Shown here one piece after another: positions 8,294 to 18,053 of a stretch of DNA of 64,000 bases. A program made the position numbers and the translations under genes. Location of the stretch: NCBI RefSeq assembly GCF_036231965.1, contig NZ_CP109499.1, forward strand, positions 186,001-250,000, given 5' to 3'. Positions within the stretch are counted from its first letter, which is position 1. Each line of letters starts with the position of its first letter. Under the pieces are notes generated by a model. It was not told where the DNA came from. It ran no database searches and saw only the letters and a program-made list of their open reading frames with translations. Origin of the DNA: Streptomyces sp. NBC_01428. GTDB lineage: Bacteria > Actinomycetota > Actinomycetes > Streptomycetales > Streptomycetaceae.

Positions 8294-8752
8294 ATGACTC
8301 AAAGCCCAGCACCTCGGTCCCTGTCGGACGACGCGCTCTCCCGACTGCTGAGCAGTCAGCGGTTCGGCACGCTCGCCACCAACAAGAGCAATGGCCATCC
8401 TCATCTGACCACCATGGTCTACAGCTGGGACGCCGTGGAGCGAATCGTCCGTTTCTCCACCACTGCCGACCGCGTCAAGGTCAAGCAACTCCGGCGTGAC
8501 CCGCGCGCGGCCCTGCATGTTCCGGGCGGCGACGTGTGGTCGTTCGCCGTGGCGGAGGGCGAGGCCGAGGTCTCCGAGATCACGGCGGCCCCGGGGGACG
8601 CGATCGGGCGTGAGCTGCTCGCGATGATTCCGGAGGGCGCGAGGCCACAGGATGAGGGGACGTTCCTGGAGCAGTTGGTCGCCGAGCGCCGGGTGGTCAT
8701 CCGGCTGAAGGTGTCGCGGCTGTACGGAACAGCGCTGGACCTCGACGACTGA
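8294..8752 (+). CDS. PPOX-class F420-dependent oxidoreductase-like protein
   Basis: 152 aa with a split beta-barrel flavin/deazaflavin-binding fold: LSRLLSSQRFGTLATNKSNGHPHLTTMVYSWD, then IVRFSTTADRVKVKQLRRDPRAALHVPGG. This is the pattern of the TIGR03618 group of small F420- or FMN-binding reductases common in actinobacteria. It is co-directional with the HAD gene 28 bp upstream, so possibly co-transcribed. The substrate is unknown. Confidence 0.82.
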   Translation: MTQSPAPRSLSDDALSRLLSSQRFGTLATNKSNGHPHLTTMVYSWDAVERIVRFSTTADRVKVKQLRRDPRAALHVPGGDVWSFAVAEGEAEVSEITAAPGDAIGRELLAMIPEGARPQDEGTFLEQLVAERRVVIRLKVSRLYGTALDLDD

Positions 8753-8888
8753 AGACTGATCACAGCTGGTCGTCGCCGACTCCCTGCCGAACGTGCCTGC
8801 CGACGACGCGGACAAGGAGCCCGGCGAGGGCCGCGGCCGGGGACGCGGCCGGCCCCGATGCGCGGGACCAGAGCAGCCCGTTGTGCTG

Positions 8889-9707
8889 TCAGGCCTTGCG
8901 AGCCATCCCCGCGGCGATGAGCTGTTCCCACACGGTGAGTTCTCTTTCGCCGCTGTCGTTCCACGCCTTGCCTGCGGTTTGCGGGCGCCACAGGGAGGCG
9001 GGGACGACTCCAGGGTCGAGGATCTCCAGCCCGTCCAGCAGGTGCGCGATCTGCGCGTCGGTCCGCCAGCGGCCACGGCCGAACGTCTTCTGCAGCACCT
9101 TCTCCGCCTCGGCCGTCTCCGGGTTGTCTCCGGAACGGAAGTGGCTGACGAAGAAGTAGCTTCCGGAGGGCACGCGGTCCCGCCAATAGCGAACGATCCC
9201 AGCAGGGTCCTCCTCGTCGTTGACGTGGTGGAGGACGGCGCTGAACATGACGGCCACGGGGCGTTCGAAGTCGATCAGCGCCCGGGTCTCGGGATGGTCG
9301 TAGACGGCTCCGGGGTCCCGTACGTCAGCCTCGATGACCCTGGTCCGGTCGTTCTCCTCCAACAGGGCGCGCCCGTGGACGAGTACTTGAGGGTCTATGT
9401 CGACGTACACGACGCGGGATTCCGGAACGTGCCGTTGCGCCACCTGGTGAACGTTGTCGGCGGTCGGCAGGCCACTGCCCAGGTCGATGAACTGGGTGAT
9501 GTCCGTGGTCGTCGCGATCTCCGCGACCGCCCGGGTCAGGGCCGCACGATTGGCGAAGGCGATCGCCACCGATCCGGGGAGGTCGCGTTTGAACACATCG
9601 CCGATCTCCCGGTCCACGGCATAGTTGTCCTTGCCGCCCAGCAGGTAGTCGTACACCCGCGCGATGCTGGGCTTGGTGGCATCGATCGAGGTGCCTTCGC
9701 TCGTCAT
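8889..9707 (-). CDS. SAM-dependent methyltransferase, DUF574 family
   Basis: 272 aa. It opens with DATKPSIARVYDYLLGGKDNYAVDREIGD, the signature of the DUF574 methyltransferases that are amplified in Streptomyces. SAM-binding motif I follows as FIDLGSGLPTADNVH, and VVYVDIDPQVLVHGRALL is motif II. ATG 9707 is chosen over ATG 9716 because GGGAGG lies 9-10 nt upstream of the former and overlaps the latter. The methyl acceptor is unknown for the family. Confidence 0.9.
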   Translation of the reverse strand: MTSEGTSIDATKPSIARVYDYLLGGKDNYAVDREIGDVFKRDLPGSVAIAFANRAALTRAVAEIATTTDITQFIDLGSGLPTADNVHQVAQRHVPESRVVYVDIDPQVLVHGRALLEENDRTRVIEADVRDPGAVYDHPETRALIDFERPVAVMFSAVLHHVNDEEDPAGIVRYWRDRVPSGSYFFVSHFRSGDNPETAEAEKVLQKTFGRGRWRTDAQIAHLLDGLEILDPGVVPASLWRPQTAGKAWNDSGERELTVWEQLIAAGMARKA

Positions 9708-9891
9708 GGTGAACATCCTCCCTTGTGAAGGAACCCGCTGCCCATGCTTTTGGACCATCAAACGGACTGCGCAGCATGGAGAGTTGACCTCCTGGTCGGC
9801 CACCTCTCCGCGCAGCACGACACCCGGCTCCTGGCTGACTCGTTCGGCGACGGTACGGACCGCGACGCCTCCGTGGCGCGCGAGCGGAAGA

Positions 9892-10632
9892 TCAGAGCAC
9901 GACGCGGTAGTGGGTGGTGAGGCGCCGGTCGTCGTCGAGGATGTGGAACGCGAGGCCGGGCGGCTGGTCACGGTCCGCGGCCTGGTCGCCCTCCCAGGGC
10001 ATGCGCAGGGTCCAGGTGATGGCCGGTCCGACGATCAGTGGACGGGCGGCGAAGGTCGAGGCCGCCGCGGTGTGGGCGTGGCCCGTGAGGACCGCGACGA
10101 CCCGCGGGTGCGCGTCGAGCAAGTCCGCCAGGCGGTCGGGCTCTTGGAGCATGCCGGAGTCGGGCAGCGGGTGGTGGAGTTCGACCGGCGGCTGATGGAA
10201 GGCGATCAGCGCCGGGGTGTCCTGCGGCAGAGCGGTGAGCGTGGTGTCGATCCAGGCGAGTGTCTGGGCGTCGAGGCGTCCCTCGTCGCGGCCCGGGATG
10301 GTGGAGTCGCACATCAGGACGGCGGTGCCGCCGATGTGGTGGACCTGATTGATCGGACCCTGGTCGGGCACCTCTCCGAGCAGGCCCTTGCGGTAGGCCG
10401 GTCGCGCGTCGTGGTTCCCGGGACAGGTGAGCACGGGGAAGGGGCCGGTCAGGAGCTGAGCGGCTTCCTCGTACTCGGCCTCCTCGCCGTGATCGGCGAT
10501 GTCCCCGGTGACCAGCAGCGCGTCGACCGGACGGGGCAGCGCTCGCAGGTAGTCCATGACGCGAGTGGCACGTCGAGTCGCCCTCTCGCTGCCGTCCAGG
10601 TGCAGGTCGCTGATGTGCGCGAGCAGCGTCAT
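9892..10632 (-). CDS. Calcineurin-like metallophosphoesterase (CpdA-like)
   Basis: 246 aa with the full metal-ligand set of the family in order: SDLHLD (Asp9, His11), GDIADH (Asp44), GNHD (Asn73, His74), FHQPP (His146) and GHAH (His185, His187). The size and motif spacing match cyclic-nucleotide phosphodiesterases of the CpdA/Icc type, but substrate needs testing. It is divergent from the CGNR regulator at 10804 across 171 bp that contains an inverted repeat. Confidence 0.88.
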   Translation of the reverse strand: MTLLAHISDLHLDGSERATRRATRVMDYLRALPRPVDALLVTGDIADHGEEAEYEEAAQLLTGPFPVLTCPGNHDARPAYRKGLLGEVPDQGPINQVHHIGGTAVLMCDSTIPGRDEGRLDAQTLAWIDTTLTALPQDTPALIAFHQPPVELHHPLPDSGMLQEPDRLADLLDAHPRVVAVLTGHAHTAAASTFAARPLIVGPAITWTLRMPWEGDQAADRDQPPGLAFHILDDDRRLTTHYRVVL

Positions 10633-10704
10633 GCGCAGTCTCCCCCAGTGGCGGGTTCAGCCGCCGTCCTGTGCCGGTTCGGGCGTCTCGACCCGCTCCG
10701 ATCT

Positions 10705-10732
10705 CTAACGGAAGTTTTCAGTTTTCCGTTAG
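10705..10732. promoter_or_regulatory. Inverted repeat, candidate operator of the CGNR regulator
   Basis: CTAACGGAA (10705-10713) and TTCCGTTAG (10724-10732) form a perfect 9-bp inverted repeat around a 10-bp AT-rich centre. It lies between the divergent phosphoesterase and CGNR genes. The spacing and AT-rich surroundings suit a repressor site over both promoters. Confidence 0.5.
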
Positions 10733-10803
10733 GAACCATAGAGTGCGCCTCGGGACACGTTCAAGTGGTCGACCACCTGGCACCGACGTGGAAGGGCTAT
10801 CTC

Positions 10804-11451
10804 GTGGAGCGTTGGCTGGCACTGGAACTGGCGAGCACGATCCGCCACGACGGAGACGGCGGCGTCGTCGACGACCTCGCCACGTTCCAGGGAACGACGC
10901 ACTGGATCCAGGAGCAGGGAGATCTGCTGGCCGGCCACATCGCGGCAGGGCAACTCACGGCCGATGAAGACCTCAGGCGTGGAATCGTCGAGCTGCGGCA
11001 GGCAGTCCGGGCCCTCTTCGCCCGTGTGGTGAGCCCCGCTCCCCCCAGCCCGGCGGACGCGCATCGCCTGATGAGTCCCGACCGGGCAAAGGCCCACCTC
11101 AACGCGGTTGCCGCGCGGGAACCGGTCGCCCCGCAGCTGGAGTGGCCCGACGAAGGAGCGCCTGGCGCGCGGGTGTTGTCGGCGGAGAACGATCCGCGTG
11201 TTCGGCTTCTCGCAGCCCTGGCCCGAGCCGCCATCGACTTTCTCACCGGTCCGCAGCGCACCCAGTTGCGATCCTGCACAGCGCCCCGCTGCGTGCGCTA
11301 TTTCGTCAAGAGCCACGGACGGCAGGAGTGGTGCAAGCCCTCCTGCGGAAACCGCGCTCGCGCGGCTCGCCACTACAGGCGCCAACGCACGGTGGCCGAT
11401 GACGGTTCTACGGCATCTGCTGCCACCTGTGCCGGGCCGAACTCTGTTTGA
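10804..11451 (+). CDS. CGNR zinc-finger (ABATE domain) regulator
   Basis: 215 aa. The C-terminal zinc finger has Cys158 and Cys163 (CTAPRCVRYF), Cys177 and Cys181 in EWCKPSCGNRARAARHYRR, the defining CGNR motif. The preceding part, with its GLDLLAGH-like helices and VELRQAVRALFARVV, is an ABATE ligand-binding domain. These are stress-linked transcriptional regulators. GTG 10804 is preferred because GGAAGGG lies 7 nt upstream. The frame stays open well upstream but reads poorly there. Confidence 0.85.
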   Translation: MERWLALELASTIRHDGDGGVVDDLATFQGTTHWIQEQGDLLAGHIAAGQLTADEDLRRGIVELRQAVRALFARVVSPAPPSPADAHRLMSPDRAKAHLNAVAAREPVAPQLEWPDEGAPGARVLSAENDPRVRLLAALARAAIDFLTGPQRTQLRSCTAPRCVRYFVKSHGRQEWCKPSCGNRARAARHYRRQRTVADDGSTASAATCAGPNSV

Positions 11452-11551
11452 CGCCGTCGGCGTCGATCTGCAGTTCCTTGCTTCCGGTTACCGGGCGGTC
11501 GGTGCGCGGCGAATCAGCAGTCGCCGCCGCGACATCCCGGCGCGGAGACGG

Positions 11552-12766
11552 TCACGACCCCGTCCCCGTGTCGTCCTGCAGATGCAGTGAGCGCAGGGCC
11601 GCTTCGAGTGCGAAGCGGTGGTCCGGGTCGGTGAGGCGGTCGCCGAGGCGTGCGTCGAGGCCGCGCAGACGGTAGCGGACCGTCTGGGCGTGGACCCCGA
11701 GCATGTCGCCGACCTGTTCGGCCGGCGCGCGGGTGGAGATGTGCACCCGGAGCGTCTCCACCAGCCGTTCACGCCGGCTGGCGGGCAGGCCCGCCAGGGG
11801 CGCCAGTTCGCGGGCGGCCACCTGCCGGACCAGGGGCGGGTCCGACAGGAGCCACAGGGTCGTGAGGTGGTCCTCGCAGCGGACGACGGGGGCGTCGGGC
11901 ACGATTCCGTCGTCGATGAGCTGCAGGACGCGCCGGGACCAGCGCAGCGAGTCGGCCGCCTGCGCCGTCGGCAGCGTCAGACCGATGACGGCGCGGGTGC
12001 CGTCGAGTGCCCGGCCGAGCATGCTCTGCCGTTCGGGGGTCAGCGGCCCCGGAACCAGGAGGTGGGGGTGGGGAGCGTCGAGTTCGGTGAGTACGTCGTC
12101 GGCGAGGCCCGCCTCGATGCCGTCGGGTACGGCTGAGCGGAGGGCGATCAGGGTGCACTCGGCGGGCAGGGGCCACGCAGCGGCCTCGCAGAGGTCCGTG
12201 ATCGTCGGCTGGGGCAGTGGGGGTGCGCCCAGTATGAGGTGCAGCAACTGCCTGCGCAGCATGGCTACTTCGGAGGTACCGCGGGCCTGCACCTCGCTGT
12301 AGCCCTCGCGGGAGACCTCGGCCAGCTCCTCCACGTAGGCGAACAGGGCGTCGGCGAAGGCGAGGATGAGGGTGGGCGAGAGGCTGTACTGGCGGCCCAC
12401 CGACTGCGCGCGCCGCAGAGCGATGCGGGCTCCCAGCCGGTAGGCACCCTGGAGGGACTCCAGGTCGCGCCCTTCGTACGCCTCCACGCGACCGAACCGG
12501 CGCAGCAGTGTGTCGCGGAGCGTAGAGGGCTTGTCGGGCTCGGCGACGCGGTCGACGAAGGCGGTGATGGCCTGTTCGACGCCTTGCCGGATGGTGTCCG
12601 CGTCCGGTCCGTCGAGGAGGCGGCCGTATACGGGATAGGCACGGGTGACCTCGGCCCGGATCTCCCTGACGAGACTGGGTAACTCCGGTCTCATCAAAGC
12701 GGCGAACCCGATGGGCAGTGGATCGAGCGGCTCACCGACTTCCGGTGTACGCGCGGGTGAAGGCAT
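11552..12766 (-). CDS. PucR family transcriptional regulator with a TTA codon
   Basis: 404 aa. The C-terminal HTH_30 of PucR type reads ETLRVHISTRAPAEQVGDMLGVHAQTVRYRLRGLDARLGD. The N-terminal two thirds are a helical sensor with a GGDEF-like central region. ATG 12766 follows GAGGGA. Leu29 (PEL) is encoded by TTA at 12680-12682, the codon read by the bldA tRNA, so full translation probably waits for late growth. It lies on the same strand as, and downstream of, the secreted-protein genes, which makes it a candidate controller of the envelope/mce locus. That role is inference. Confidence 0.85.
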   Translation of the reverse strand: MPSPARTPEVGEPLDPLPIGFAALMRPELPSLVREIRAEVTRAYPVYGRLLDGPDADTIRQGVEQAITAFVDRVAEPDKPSTLRDTLLRRFGRVEAYEGRDLESLQGAYRLGARIALRRAQSVGRQYSLSPTLILAFADALFAYVEELAEVSREGYSEVQARGTSEVAMLRRQLLHLILGAPPLPQPTITDLCEAAAWPLPAECTLIALRSAVPDGIEAGLADDVLTELDAPHPHLLVPGPLTPERQSMLGRALDGTRAVIGLTLPTAQAADSLRWSRRVLQLIDDGIVPDAPVVRCEDHLTTLWLLSDPPLVRQVAARELAPLAGLPASRRERLVETLRVHISTRAPAEQVGDMLGVHAQTVRYRLRGLDARLGDRLTDPDHRFALEAALRSLHLQDDTGTGS

Positions 12767-12938
12767 CCGTGATCCCTCGCTCTTCTTGTGCCCAGGGGAG
12801 GTCGCCGGCACGGACACCGAGGTGCCGAACGAGCGGGCTCGGCGTCCGGGCCGGACGTCGGACGCAGGACGTCCTTGGCACCTGAAAGTAATTCAACTTC
12901 TCCAGCGCGTACACACTTTGGGCACAGATAGGTCTGCC

Positions 12939-12981
12939 GAGGCGACTGTGCGTTGCCGGGGTGGCTGAGAACAGTCGCCTC
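12939..12981 (-). terminator. Inverted repeat, candidate terminator of the secreted-protein operon
   Basis: GAGGCGACTGT (12939-12949) and ACAGTCGCCTC (12971-12981) are a perfect 11-bp inverted repeat with a 21-nt loop. It begins 8 bp after the stop of the 316-aa secreted protein. Confidence 0.5.
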
Positions 12982-12988
12982 GCGGCCT

Positions 12989-13939
12989 CTACTTGACGGC
13001 GCTGTGCCAGTTCTTGGAGAGCTCCTTGCCCGCGTCCGGTGCGGCGGTGCCCGGGGCGCCGAGACCGGCCAGGGACGTGGAGGCGCTGTTGAGGGTCAGG
13101 CTGTTGTTGCCGGCGGCGGAGGGCAGGCCCGTCTTCAGGTTCACGGCGGCGTCGATCAGGCCGAACAGGCCGAGTCCGCAGCCGCTGGCGCCCGGAACCG
13201 CGAAGGTGCTGTCCTTCTGTGTGGCACCCGTGAGGTTGACGCGGCTCATGGTGCCCTCGTCGTTCAGGTTGCCGGCTCCGTCGAAGAAGGTGAGTCCGAA
13301 GTCGGGGTAGTTGACGTTGCTCGGGCGGAGCACCACCGGCTTGGACGCGGACCCGATGTAGCACTTGCTGCCCAGGAGGGGATTCTCCAGGTGGATACGG
13401 ACCGGAATGGAGACGATGGGCAGGTCGGTGAGGGCGCCGGCGCTCTGGTCGAAGTTCGAGGGGGTGCCGACGGATTCCACGGTTGCCGTGATCTTGTTGA
13501 GGCTCGCGTTGGTGATCTGGTTGCAGATCGCGGTGACCGCGGGCACGTTGCTCGGGCACATCAGGCCGATCAGGCCGCCCGGCACGGTGGCGGAGTCGGC
13601 GATGAGGGCGCCTCCGGACGGGGCCACCACGGTGCTGCTGCCGTCGGAGTTCTGGATGACGCCTATCTGCAGGTCGGTGCGGCCCGTGGTCACCGTGGTG
13701 TTGCCCAGCTTGATCGAACCGCTGGCGGAGGAGGACGCCACGCACTGCGGGGTCCGCTCCAGGCCGTCGGCGGCGACCATGGCCGGGGCGTCGACGGGAC
13801 ACCTGGTGAACGGGGCCCACTCGCCGTTCAGCTGTGCGGTGGCCGCGGTGGCCGTGCCCATCGAGGCGAAGGCGCCGACGGCGGTGGTCAGTGCGGTGGC
13901 GACGGTGGCGGATCTGGCCGAAAAGCGCAGGCGGGTCAT
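12989..13939 (-). CDS. Secreted protein of unknown function (316 aa)
   Basis: A signal peptide is plain: RLRFSARSATVATALTTAVGAFASMGTATAA, with the AxA site near residue 33. The mature part is Ser/Thr/Gly/Asn-rich and beta-strand-like, with about six cysteines (RCPVD, PQC, MCPSN, ICNQ, KCYIGS, GCGLG), suggesting disulfides. No enzyme motif is seen. It follows the 519-aa secreted protein by 59 bp on the same strand and is probably co-transcribed. Proximity to the divergent mce operon suggests an envelope role, which is inference. Confidence 0.8.
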   Translation of the reverse strand: MTRLRFSARSATVATALTTAVGAFASMGTATAATAQLNGEWAPFTRCPVDAPAMVAADGLERTPQCVASSSASGSIKLGNTTVTTGRTDLQIGVIQNSDGSSTVVAPSGGALIADSATVPGGLIGLMCPSNVPAVTAICNQITNASLNKITATVESVGTPSNFDQSAGALTDLPIVSIPVRIHLENPLLGSKCYIGSASKPVVLRPSNVNYPDFGLTFFDGAGNLNDEGTMSRVNLTGATQKDSTFAVPGASGCGLGLFGLIDAAVNLKTGLPSAAGNNSLTLNSASTSLAGLGAPGTAAPDAGKELSKNWHSAVK

Positions 13940-13998
13940 GAGGTGCCTTTCGTGACGGAAGGGGAGGTGTGGCGGCTGTCGAACGGTTCGGGTGCGTT

Positions 13999-15558
13999 TC
14001 AGCGTTCGGGTACGGGAACCTTGAGAGGCTGGCGGTCCTCGGTGCATTCGTCGGGGTTGGGCACCTCGGCGGCGGCGAAGCAGGTCTGGCCCTGCATCTG
14101 TTTGATGTAGTTGCCGGTTCCGGACACGGCCGCGGTGAAGAGGCGGTCCAGGTTCTCGCCCGCGTTGTTGCAGCCGTGGAAGGCGGGGATGGTGACCTCG
14201 CCGGTCAGGGGTCCGCCGGAGAGCAGTTGGTAGCCGGTCGCCGGCTCGCCGGAGTTCTGTTCTCCCCGCCCGTGCAGGACGAGGTGGTCTCCGGGGAACT
14301 TGGCGCTGTCGGGCTCGGGCGACTTCAGCGAGCCGCTGGTGCGGCAGGCGGGGCCGACGTTCAGCGGTGTGCCGTCGACCTCCAGTTTGGTCACCCGCAG
14401 GACGAGCGGCACCCGGATGTAGGTGTCGGTGCTGGTGAACACGAAGTCGGTGGCGCCGAGCGAGTCGACGGTCAGGGGTCCGGCCTGCTCCAGCACCATG
14501 GTCGCCTTGGCGGGCATGAAGCGGAAGGTCAGCAAGGTCGCCGTGAACGGCATGCTCTCCTTGCGGCCGTTGTTGTAGAGGTCGCCGGTGGAGTGCTGGC
14601 GGATGACGCCACCGCTCCAGTCCGGGTACGGCTCGAACTCGGGCGATCCTTGTTCGAGCATGGTGCAGAACGGCGGGATGAGGGCAGCGGCGTCCTGCTT
14701 GCGCACGTTGGAGTACCCGGCGACGTAGCTGTTCAGGGACATCGGACCGAGTGGGTAGCCGGCGTCGTACTTGCACGGTGGTGCCGCCGGACGGGCGTCG
14801 GCCTGAACGGACGGCCGGCCCGCGACCTTCGGGGCGCGCTTGTCCTGGCCGCCACCCGGCGTCCCGTCCTCCTGGCCCGGCGTGCCGGACGGGGAGGCGG
14901 AGGGCGAGGCGGTCGGTGAGTCGTCCGGGCTGCCCGTGCCGGCGCCGACGGTGACGGTGCCCAGCTGCGCGGTGGCGTCCTTGCCGGGCGTGCAGTCCAG
15001 GGTGAGTGACGTGGGGTCGGTCTCGGGCGTCGCCGCGGCCGGCGCCAGGTCCACGCTGAGAGCCCCGGCGGTGAAGGTCAGGTCACCGTCGTCCTGTCCG
15101 GTGACGGTGGGGACGTCCCCGGTGGTGTTGAGCGTCAACGGTCCTGTCGACGGGACAGGTTGTGCGGTCGCGGAGCCGCGCCAGAGTGCTTGTGCGGTGG
15201 AGTCGCCCTGCGCCACGTCGATCGTGAGCCGGGTGCCGGCCGTGACGGTGGTCGCCTCCTTGTCGATGAGCTTGTGCACCGCTTCCTCGGACAGTTCGAC
15301 GGAGGTCTCCACGTCGGAGGCCTGGATGGCCTGTCCCACGTCGACCCGGTCGGGCAACGACGCGGAGACGCGCACGGTCGCGTCCACCGCTCCGGACGGC
15401 AGGGTGCACGTGTAGGGCAGTGTGACGTCGACCGTCTGGTCGGCGGCGACGACGGCTCCGGCGGGCACCATGGCGGCGAGGACGACGAACGCGGCGATCG
15501 TGGCGTTGCGGCCACGGGTGCTCTGCCGGGTGGCGCCCACCGTCAGGTGCAGTCTCAT
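13999..15558 (-). CDS. Secreted two-domain protein with an N-terminal DUF6801-like domain
   Basis: 519 aa. A signal/transmembrane segment (ATIAAFVVLAAMVPAGAVVA) is followed by a domain at about residues 40-200 (VDVTLPYTCTLPSGAVDATVRVSASLPDRVDVGQAIQAS) that resembles DUF6801. A Pro/Ser/Thr-rich linker spans about 210-260, then comes a Cys-containing C-terminal domain (PPCKYDAGYPLGPMSLNSY ... IPAFHGCNNAGENLDRLF). Function is unknown. ATG 15558 has GGAG about 10 nt upstream; TTG 15561 adjoins it. It heads a two-gene unit with the 316-aa secreted protein. Confidence 0.78.
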   Translation of the reverse strand: MRLHLTVGATRQSTRGRNATIAAFVVLAAMVPAGAVVAADQTVDVTLPYTCTLPSGAVDATVRVSASLPDRVDVGQAIQASDVETSVELSEEAVHKLIDKEATTVTAGTRLTIDVAQGDSTAQALWRGSATAQPVPSTGPLTLNTTGDVPTVTGQDDGDLTFTAGALSVDLAPAAATPETDPTSLTLDCTPGKDATAQLGTVTVGAGTGSPDDSPTASPSASPSGTPGQEDGTPGGGQDKRAPKVAGRPSVQADARPAAPPCKYDAGYPLGPMSLNSYVAGYSNVRKQDAAALIPPFCTMLEQGSPEFEPYPDWSGGVIRQHSTGDLYNNGRKESMPFTATLLTFRFMPAKATMVLEQAGPLTVDSLGATDFVFTSTDTYIRVPLVLRVTKLEVDGTPLNVGPACRTSGSLKSPEPDSAKFPGDHLVLHGRGEQNSGEPATGYQLLSGGPLTGEVTIPAFHGCNNAGENLDRLFTAAVSGTGNYIKQMQGQTCFAAAEVPNPDECTEDRQPLKVPVPER

Positions 15559-15623
15559 CAACTAGCTCCGCTCGTTCGGATCAGGGAGGTGCGGTGGTAC
15601 GGGCTCGGGCGCGCAGGCGACCC

Positions 15624-15659
15624 GGATGCGCCCGGCCGGTGGTCCGGCCGGGCGCATCC
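15624..15659 (-). terminator. Strong intrinsic terminator hairpin
   Basis: GGATGCGCCCGGCCGG (15624-15639) and its perfect complement (15644-15659) make a 16-bp G/C stem with a 4-nt loop. It lies 15 bp after the stop of the 210-aa secreted protein and separates it from the two-gene unit to the left. Confidence 0.85.
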
Positions 15660-15673
15660 GAGCACGGGACCAC

Positions 15674-16723
<1,050 letters not shown>

Positions 16724-16837
16724 TTACTGGGCCGTAATGTTCCGGTGCGCAGCTGCGGTCCAGGTCGGCGCCCCTGCCGGCCGGACTCACGACGGGCGGT
16801 TTCGGCCTCACCCTCCTTCGAGGCCGGATCCCCCGTC

Positions 16838-16883
16838 AGCAGGGCCTCGTACAGCCGACCCCCCGGAGGTACGAGGCCCTGCT
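16838..16883. repeat. 15-bp perfect inverted repeat upstream of mce
   Basis: AGCAGGGCCTCGTAC (16838-16852) and GTACGAGGCCCTGCT (16869-16883) are exact complements around a 16-nt loop. It could be a terminator, an attenuator in the mce 5' leader, or a protein site. It lies 160 bp before the first mce gene. Confidence 0.6.
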
Positions 16884-16891
16884 ATCTCCAC

Positions 16892-16934
16892 GGAGACAAG
16901 ATCCGATCGGGCTTTTGTCTCCGCGGTGACAAAG
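16892..16934. promoter_or_regulatory. GACAA box cluster 2 (three boxes) upstream of mce
   Basis: GGAGACAA (16892-16899) pairs as an inverted repeat with TTGTCTCC (16915-16922). The latter also forms a 20-bp near-palindrome with the next box: TTTGTCTCCGCGGTGACAAA (16914-16933), symmetric except its two spacer T bases. The cluster lies about 110 bp before the ATPase start, where an operator or activator site would act. Confidence 0.6.
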
Positions 16935-17042
16935 TCGGGGAGCGCCCCCGAGAGCGGGTTCCCTACCCATTGTCAACGAACGACAGAACCACCTAGCGTG
17001 CGCCACACGGTGCACACGCGAACCGCGCCTGCTGGAGGTGAA

Positions 17043-18053
17043 ATGGGCATCGAAGTCGTGGTCGAGGGACTGACCAAGTCTTTCGGCCGGCAGAACATCT
17101 GGCAGGACGTGACGCTGACTTTGCCGGCTGGAGAAGTGAGTGTCATGCTCGGTCCGTCCGGCACCGGAAAGACCGTTTTCCTGAAGTCGCTCATAGGGCT
17201 GCTCAAACCCGATAGGGGACGTGTCCTCATCGACGGAGTGGACATGGCGAACAGTCGGGAACACGAGATTTACGAGACCCGTAAAATGTTCGGGCTCATG
17301 TTCCAGGACGGCGCCCTGTTCGGCTCCATGTCGTTGTTCGACAACATTGCCTTTCCGCTGCGCGAGCACACGCGGAAGAAGGAGTCCGAGATCCGCCGCA
17401 TCGTCATGGAGCGGATCGAGGTGGTCGGCCTGCTGGGCGCCGAGGGCAAGCTGCCCGGCGAGATCAGCGGCGGCATGCGCAAGCGGGCGGGGCTCGCCCG
17501 AGCGCTGGTGCTCGACCCGCAGATCATCCTGTGCGACGAGCCGGACTCCGGCCTCGACCCGGTCCGCACCGCCTATCTGTCGCAGCTGCTCATCGACCTG
17601 AACGCGCAGATCGACGCGACGATGCTGATCGTCACCCACAATCTCGACATCGCCGCGACCGTGCCCGACAACATGGGCATGCTCTTCCGGCGCGAGCTGG
17701 TCACGTTCGGCCCCCGCGAGGTGTTGCTGACCAGCGAGGAACCGGTGGTGGCGCAGTTCCTGCGGGGGCGCCGCGAGGGCCCCATCGGCATGTCCGAGGA
17801 GAAGGACGCCGCGACGCTGGCCGCCGAGGCCGCCGCGACCCGTCACCCGGAGCAACCCCGTGAGATCGTGCCCCAGTTGGAGCCCTCGCCCGGTCTCCCC
17901 CAACGCCGTGCCGTCGCGCGACGGCGCGAGCGGGTGCTCGGCATGATGGACCGGCTGCCGCCGGCCGCCCGGGCCGCCATCGAGCGCACCTACGCGACGA
18001 ACGGCTCCAACGCCCCGACCGTGCCGATCCCCGTCTCCGGGAGCGGCGCGTGA
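17043..18053 (+). CDS. Mce ATP-binding protein (MlaF/Mkl-type ABC ATPase)
   Basis: 336 aa. Walker A is GPSGTGKT (37-44), the ABC signature ISGGMRKRAGLARAL starts at 141, Walker B is IILCDEPDSGLDP (161-173), and the H-loop is IVTHN. This is the ATPase that drives Mce lipid transport with the YrbE permeases. A C-terminal extension of about 80 residues with Arg-rich and Pro-rich stretches goes beyond the nucleotide-binding domain. ATG 17043 follows GGAGGTGAA. Its stop overlaps the GTG of the first permease by 4 bp. Confidence 0.93.
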   Translation: MGIEVVVEGLTKSFGRQNIWQDVTLTLPAGEVSVMLGPSGTGKTVFLKSLIGLLKPDRGRVLIDGVDMANSREHEIYETRKMFGLMFQDGALFGSMSLFDNIAFPLREHTRKKESEIRRIVMERIEVVGLLGAEGKLPGEISGGMRKRAGLARALVLDPQIILCDEPDSGLDPVRTAYLSQLLIDLNAQIDATMLIVTHNLDIAATVPDNMGMLFRRELVTFGPREVLLTSEEPVVAQFLRGRREGPIGMSEEKDAATLAAEAAATRHPEQPREIVPQLEPSPGLPQRRAVARRRERVLGMMDRLPPAARAAIERTYATNGSNAPTVPIPVSGSGA

